From PoT sp049331405 (lineage in GTDB: Bacteria > Planctomycetota > Planctomycetia > Isosphaerales > Isosphaeraceae): a stretch of 64,000 bases of DNA. Below the pieces are notes generated by a model. It did not search any database. It was not told the DNA's origin and saw nothing but the letters and a program-made list of their open reading frames with translations. This document shows positions 62,013-64,000 of this stretch, in pieces. The translations under genes and the position numbers were made by a program. How positions within the stretch are numbered: position 1 is the stretch's first letter; each line of letters starts with the position of its first letter. The stretch is taken from NCBI RefSeq assembly GCF_049331405.1, contig NZ_CP186274.1, positions 7,688,001 through 7,752,000 on the forward strand. Reading direction: 5' to 3'.

Positions 62013-63188
62013 ATGAGCACGCCCGGACCGAAGCGTCGAAGGTCATCCGTTCCCCTGGGATTTCTCGGTACGCTCGCACTGATCGCGGGCGTCGAGGCGA
62101 CTCTCCGACGACACACGGACGACTTCTCCAGGCCCGAATCCGCCAACTGGAATTTCGCGTCGACCAGAGCTTCGCGCGATTCCAGAAATACGGAAGTGCT
62201 GGGCCTGGGGACGAGTCTGGTCAAATACGGCGTGCAGTCTCGTGTCATCCAGCGAGTGACGGGGAAGCGGACGTACAACCTGGCCGTCTTCGGCGGGCAG
62301 ATGCCCTCGAGTTATTTCATCCTGAAGCAAGCCATTGCCTCGGGGGCTGCTCCGAAGGTCTTGCTGCTGGATTGCCAGGATGGACCTATCCCGAAAGAAC
62401 ATCTTGGGGAGCGTCAGGAAGGGATTGAGAGCAATCTGCGCTGGTGGCCTCAAATCCTTTCCTTCCATGATGCCTTCGACCTCGCCTGGCACACGCATGA
62501 CGCCGGCCTCTTCGCCGACATCGCGGTGGCTAAATTGCTCCCTTCCTACCGCATGCGTAATGAAGTCCGCTTGAGTGTCCAAGCGTCACTCCGAGGCCAG
62601 CCTGTCTTCTCGACCGAAGACATCCGCTCATTACGCCGCAACTGGGTCATGAATCGAGGCACTCACGTCGCGCCTCGCAAACCATCGACGGAGCCCGCGC
62701 CTTCGCCCGATTCAAAGGTCTCCCCCGAACCATTTAATAAAAGGCAATTCGGGCTCAACACGCTGTCGCGAGTGTATGCCCAGAAGCTGTTCGCGTTGAC
62801 CAATCAGAATGGCATCCGAGTCCTCTGGCTCCTACCGCCGATAGGCCCCGCAGCCCAGTTGGATCGAGACAGGGTAGGTCTCGACTCGTACTTCACCGAA
62901 CTGGCCAGGTGGGCCCAGTCGCAGTCGAACCTCGTCACCGTGGTCGATGGCCGTAGAGCCAATTACAGTTCGGCCACCTTTGCCGACACCGTACACCTCG
63001 ATCGCTCGGGTGGGTACACGTTCAGTCATGACGTTGCCCAGGTGGTCAAGCATGCTCTCGAGCAGCCGGAGACTTTACCTCGCTGGCTCGAACTCCCCCC
63101 CTATCGCGAGATCGCCGAAAACTTCCCCGTCGAGGACGTGGGCCAGTCGCGTATCGCGATCACGAACGACGGGAACGCTCGCCGCTGA
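62013..63188 (+). CDS. AlgJ/AlgX-like SGNH-family protein, O-acetylation partner
   Basis: A 391-residue protein with an N-terminal membrane anchor (LGFLGTLALIAGVEATL). An SGNH-type arrangement is visible: block I GTSLVKYG with S68, and the C-terminal catalytic pair D325-x2-H328 (FADTVHLDRSGG). A middle LLLDCQDGP strand fits the fold. Such proteins finish acetyl transfer to the polymer outside the membrane, working with the MBOAT protein encoded 16 bases upstream. Residues 225-255 form a Pro/Ser/Lys-rich linker. The assignment to the AlgJ/AlgX/DltD-type group is by gene order and catalytic pattern; the sequence is too diverged for a firmer name. I start at ATG 62013 because the upstream frame overlaps the MBOAT gene. 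Confidence 0.7.
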   Translation: MSTPGPKRRRSSVPLGFLGTLALIAGVEATLRRHTDDFSRPESANWNFASTRASRDSRNTEVLGLGTSLVKYGVQSRVIQRVTGKRTYNLAVFGGQMPSSYFILKQAIASGAAPKVLLLDCQDGPIPKEHLGERQEGIESNLRWWPQILSFHDAFDLAWHTHDAGLFADIAVAKLLPSYRMRNEVRLSVQASLRGQPVFSTEDIRSLRRNWVMNRGTHVAPRKPSTEPAPSPDSKVSPEPFNKRQFGLNTLSRVYAQKLFALTNQNGIRVLWLLPPIGPAAQLDRDRVGLDSYFTELARWAQSQSNLVTVVDGRRANYSSATFADTVHLDRSGGYTFSHDVAQVVKHALEQPETLPRWLELPPYREIAENFPVEDVGQSRIAITNDGNARR

Positions 63189-63293
63189 GCGCCTTCCAAA
63201 CCTATGCTGAGTGCTGCCTTTGACCGGCACCTGAAGTCAGGCCGCGGATGCGACAACGTATCTGTATTCGGCAATGCAATGGTTGCAGGCGTC

Positions 63294-63326
63294 CGAGGCT
63301 TCGATCGTTAGACCGATCGAGCCTCG
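63294..63326. terminator. Hairpin between convergent genes
   Basis: CGAGGCT-T-CGATCG pairs with CGATCG-AGCCTCG (13 bp, one bulged T) around TTAGAC. It lies between the ends of the AlgJ-like gene and the leftward small gene and can serve both. No T tract. Confidence 0.65.
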
Positions 63327-63367
63327 CCTGTTCCAAGCCGAGGGAAGTGATTGGAGAGAAACTCGGC

Positions 63368-63676
63368 TCAGCCAGCCCTGAGGCGTTCGCTCATGAGTTC
63401 GAGCTCGCCGGCGATGGCTGGATGAGCTCGCTCATCGGCCATGGCGTCGAGGGACTGTTGCAGCGTATCAACCTGGCGCTGGAGTCGAACCAACTCGCGG
63501 ACGACCTGATCCATCAACACGATCGACTCGTCGGAAACCACGACGATTGGATGGGGGCGCTGGACCGCCTCCATGCATTGCGTGAGATGAGCATGGATCT
63601 TGCGTACGAAAGGGCGGCGGATGGGTCGGGTGAACTGCCAAGCCTTCTTGACGATCGCCTTGATGAGGCCTTTCAT
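63368..63676 (-). CDS. Small coiled-coil protein of unknown function
   Basis: A 102-residue protein with a basic start (MKGLIKAIVKKAWQ), a Pro/Arg stretch, and a probable coiled coil over residues 45-90 (DQVVRELVRLQRQVDTLQQS). No membrane span or signal peptide. ATG 63676 is supported by GAGGTG 4 bases upstream. I recognise no family. It is convergent with the AlgJ-like gene and follows a glycosyltransferase on the same strand, so a role in the surface-glycan region is possible. Confidence 0.6.
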   Translation of the reverse strand: MKGLIKAIVKKAWQFTRPIRRPFVRKIHAHLTQCMEAVQRPHPIVVVSDESIVLMDQVVRELVRLQRQVDTLQQSLDAMADERAHPAIAGELELMSERLRAG

Positions 63677-63734
63677 CAATCACCTCGTTGGAATACTGGG
63701 ATGCACGGATCGACCGACGACGAGCCTGCGGCCA

Positions 63735-64000
63735 TCAAATCGTCGATCGCAAAGAATCTCGATGCGGAGCCAGGCTTAAGGGTTTTCTTCGGGCCTGCTC
63801 GCGCGTCGTCTTGTGTAATGTGTGAGAGCGTTCGATCACTTCAACATACTGCTTGGCGACCCGAGACCACTCGTGATGGGTCGCCACGTAATCCCAGGCG
63901 GAGTCGCCCAGGATTACACGGGTCTTTGAATCACGGGCAAGTTCGAGGCACATGCGCGTCAGTTCTCGGGGTCCGTTCTCGTCCCACTTGACCCGACGGA
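63735..64000 (-). CDS. C-terminal end of a glycosyltransferase, partial
   Basis: The minus-strand frame is open to the window edge and ends at 63735. The readable tail includes GDSAWDYVATHHEWSRVAKQ and YVEVIERSH, which match the C-terminal end of GT-B (family 4) glycosyltransferases, where a Trp-containing helix crosses back to the first domain. The 5' part lies outside the window. It would be transcribed into the small coiled-coil gene. The identification rests on about 88 residues. Confidence 0.6.
   Translation of the reverse strand, partial: RRVKWDENGPRELTRMCLELARDSKTRVILGDSAWDYVATHHEWSRVAKQYVEVIERSHTLHKTTREQARRKPLSLAPHRDSLRSTI

Noticed and set aside
1..64000. tRNA, rRNA, CRISPR and transposon signals
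   Set aside because: I looked for T-loop-like GGTTCGAATCC patterns, repeated spacers and transposase motifs and saw none that hold up; this is by eye and not exhaustive.

Overview
The window is GC-rich bacterial chromosome that I place in the Planctomycetota, most likely near the Isosphaeraceae. The evidence is a DUF1549/DUF1553 plus DUF1501 gene pair, a giant surface protein with an LExLExRxLL-type N-terminus, and many secreted proteins without close model-organism relatives. No rRNA, tRNA, CRISPR array, insertion sequence or prophage was seen.

Layout. 1-803: tail of a possible gene and a HAD phosphatase. 804-12809: a long leader followed by one 3720-residue, cysteine-free protein with a degenerate subtilase domain, Ig-like domains and beta-helix repeats. 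12835-14790: terminator hairpin and a convergent TPR-sulfotransferase. 15215-19205: DUF1549/DUF1553 and DUF1501 pair. 19231-24842: a small unknown gene, DUF971 protein, glycosyltransferase, YgiQ-type radical SAM protein and rRNA cytosine methyltransferase, ending in a classical terminator. 24889-26582: divergent HxlR regulator and luciferase-like monooxygenase with a clear operator between them. 26614-42782: a complete 14-gene complex I operon (nuoA to nuoN, minus strand) with a recognisable promoter. 42787-45526: two exported proteins of unknown function. 45535-48610: glutamate 5-kinase and amidophosphoribosyltransferase, divergent, with a palindrome-rich purF promoter. 48666-51875: chloride channel, tRNA m7G methyltransferase and FabZ-like dehydratase. 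51876-53193: about 1.3 kb of mostly decayed DNA holding a broken sugar-isomerase-like gene. 53194-55062: an acetolactate-synthase-like ThDP enzyme with an apparent Tat signal. 55378-64000: a cell-surface polysaccharide region (Wzm/Wzt-type exporter, alpha/beta hydrolase, FkbM methyltransferase, MBOAT O-acyltransferase, AlgJ-like SGNH protein, small coiled-coil protein and the end of a glycosyltransferase).

How the genes relate. The nuo operon encodes the whole proton-pumping NADH dehydrogenase. The right-hand region looks like a module that makes, exports and O-acetylates a surface glycan. ProB and PurF are housekeeping enzymes of proline and purine synthesis. Most gene ends carry long, near-perfect hairpins without a T tract, so transcription here may usually end at U-less hairpins. 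The most unusual items are the giant D-E-S subtilase-like surface protein, the Tat-type ThDP enzyme beside a decayed isomerase gene, and the compact operators at the hxlR and purF promoters. All identifications rest on motif reading; no database search was possible.
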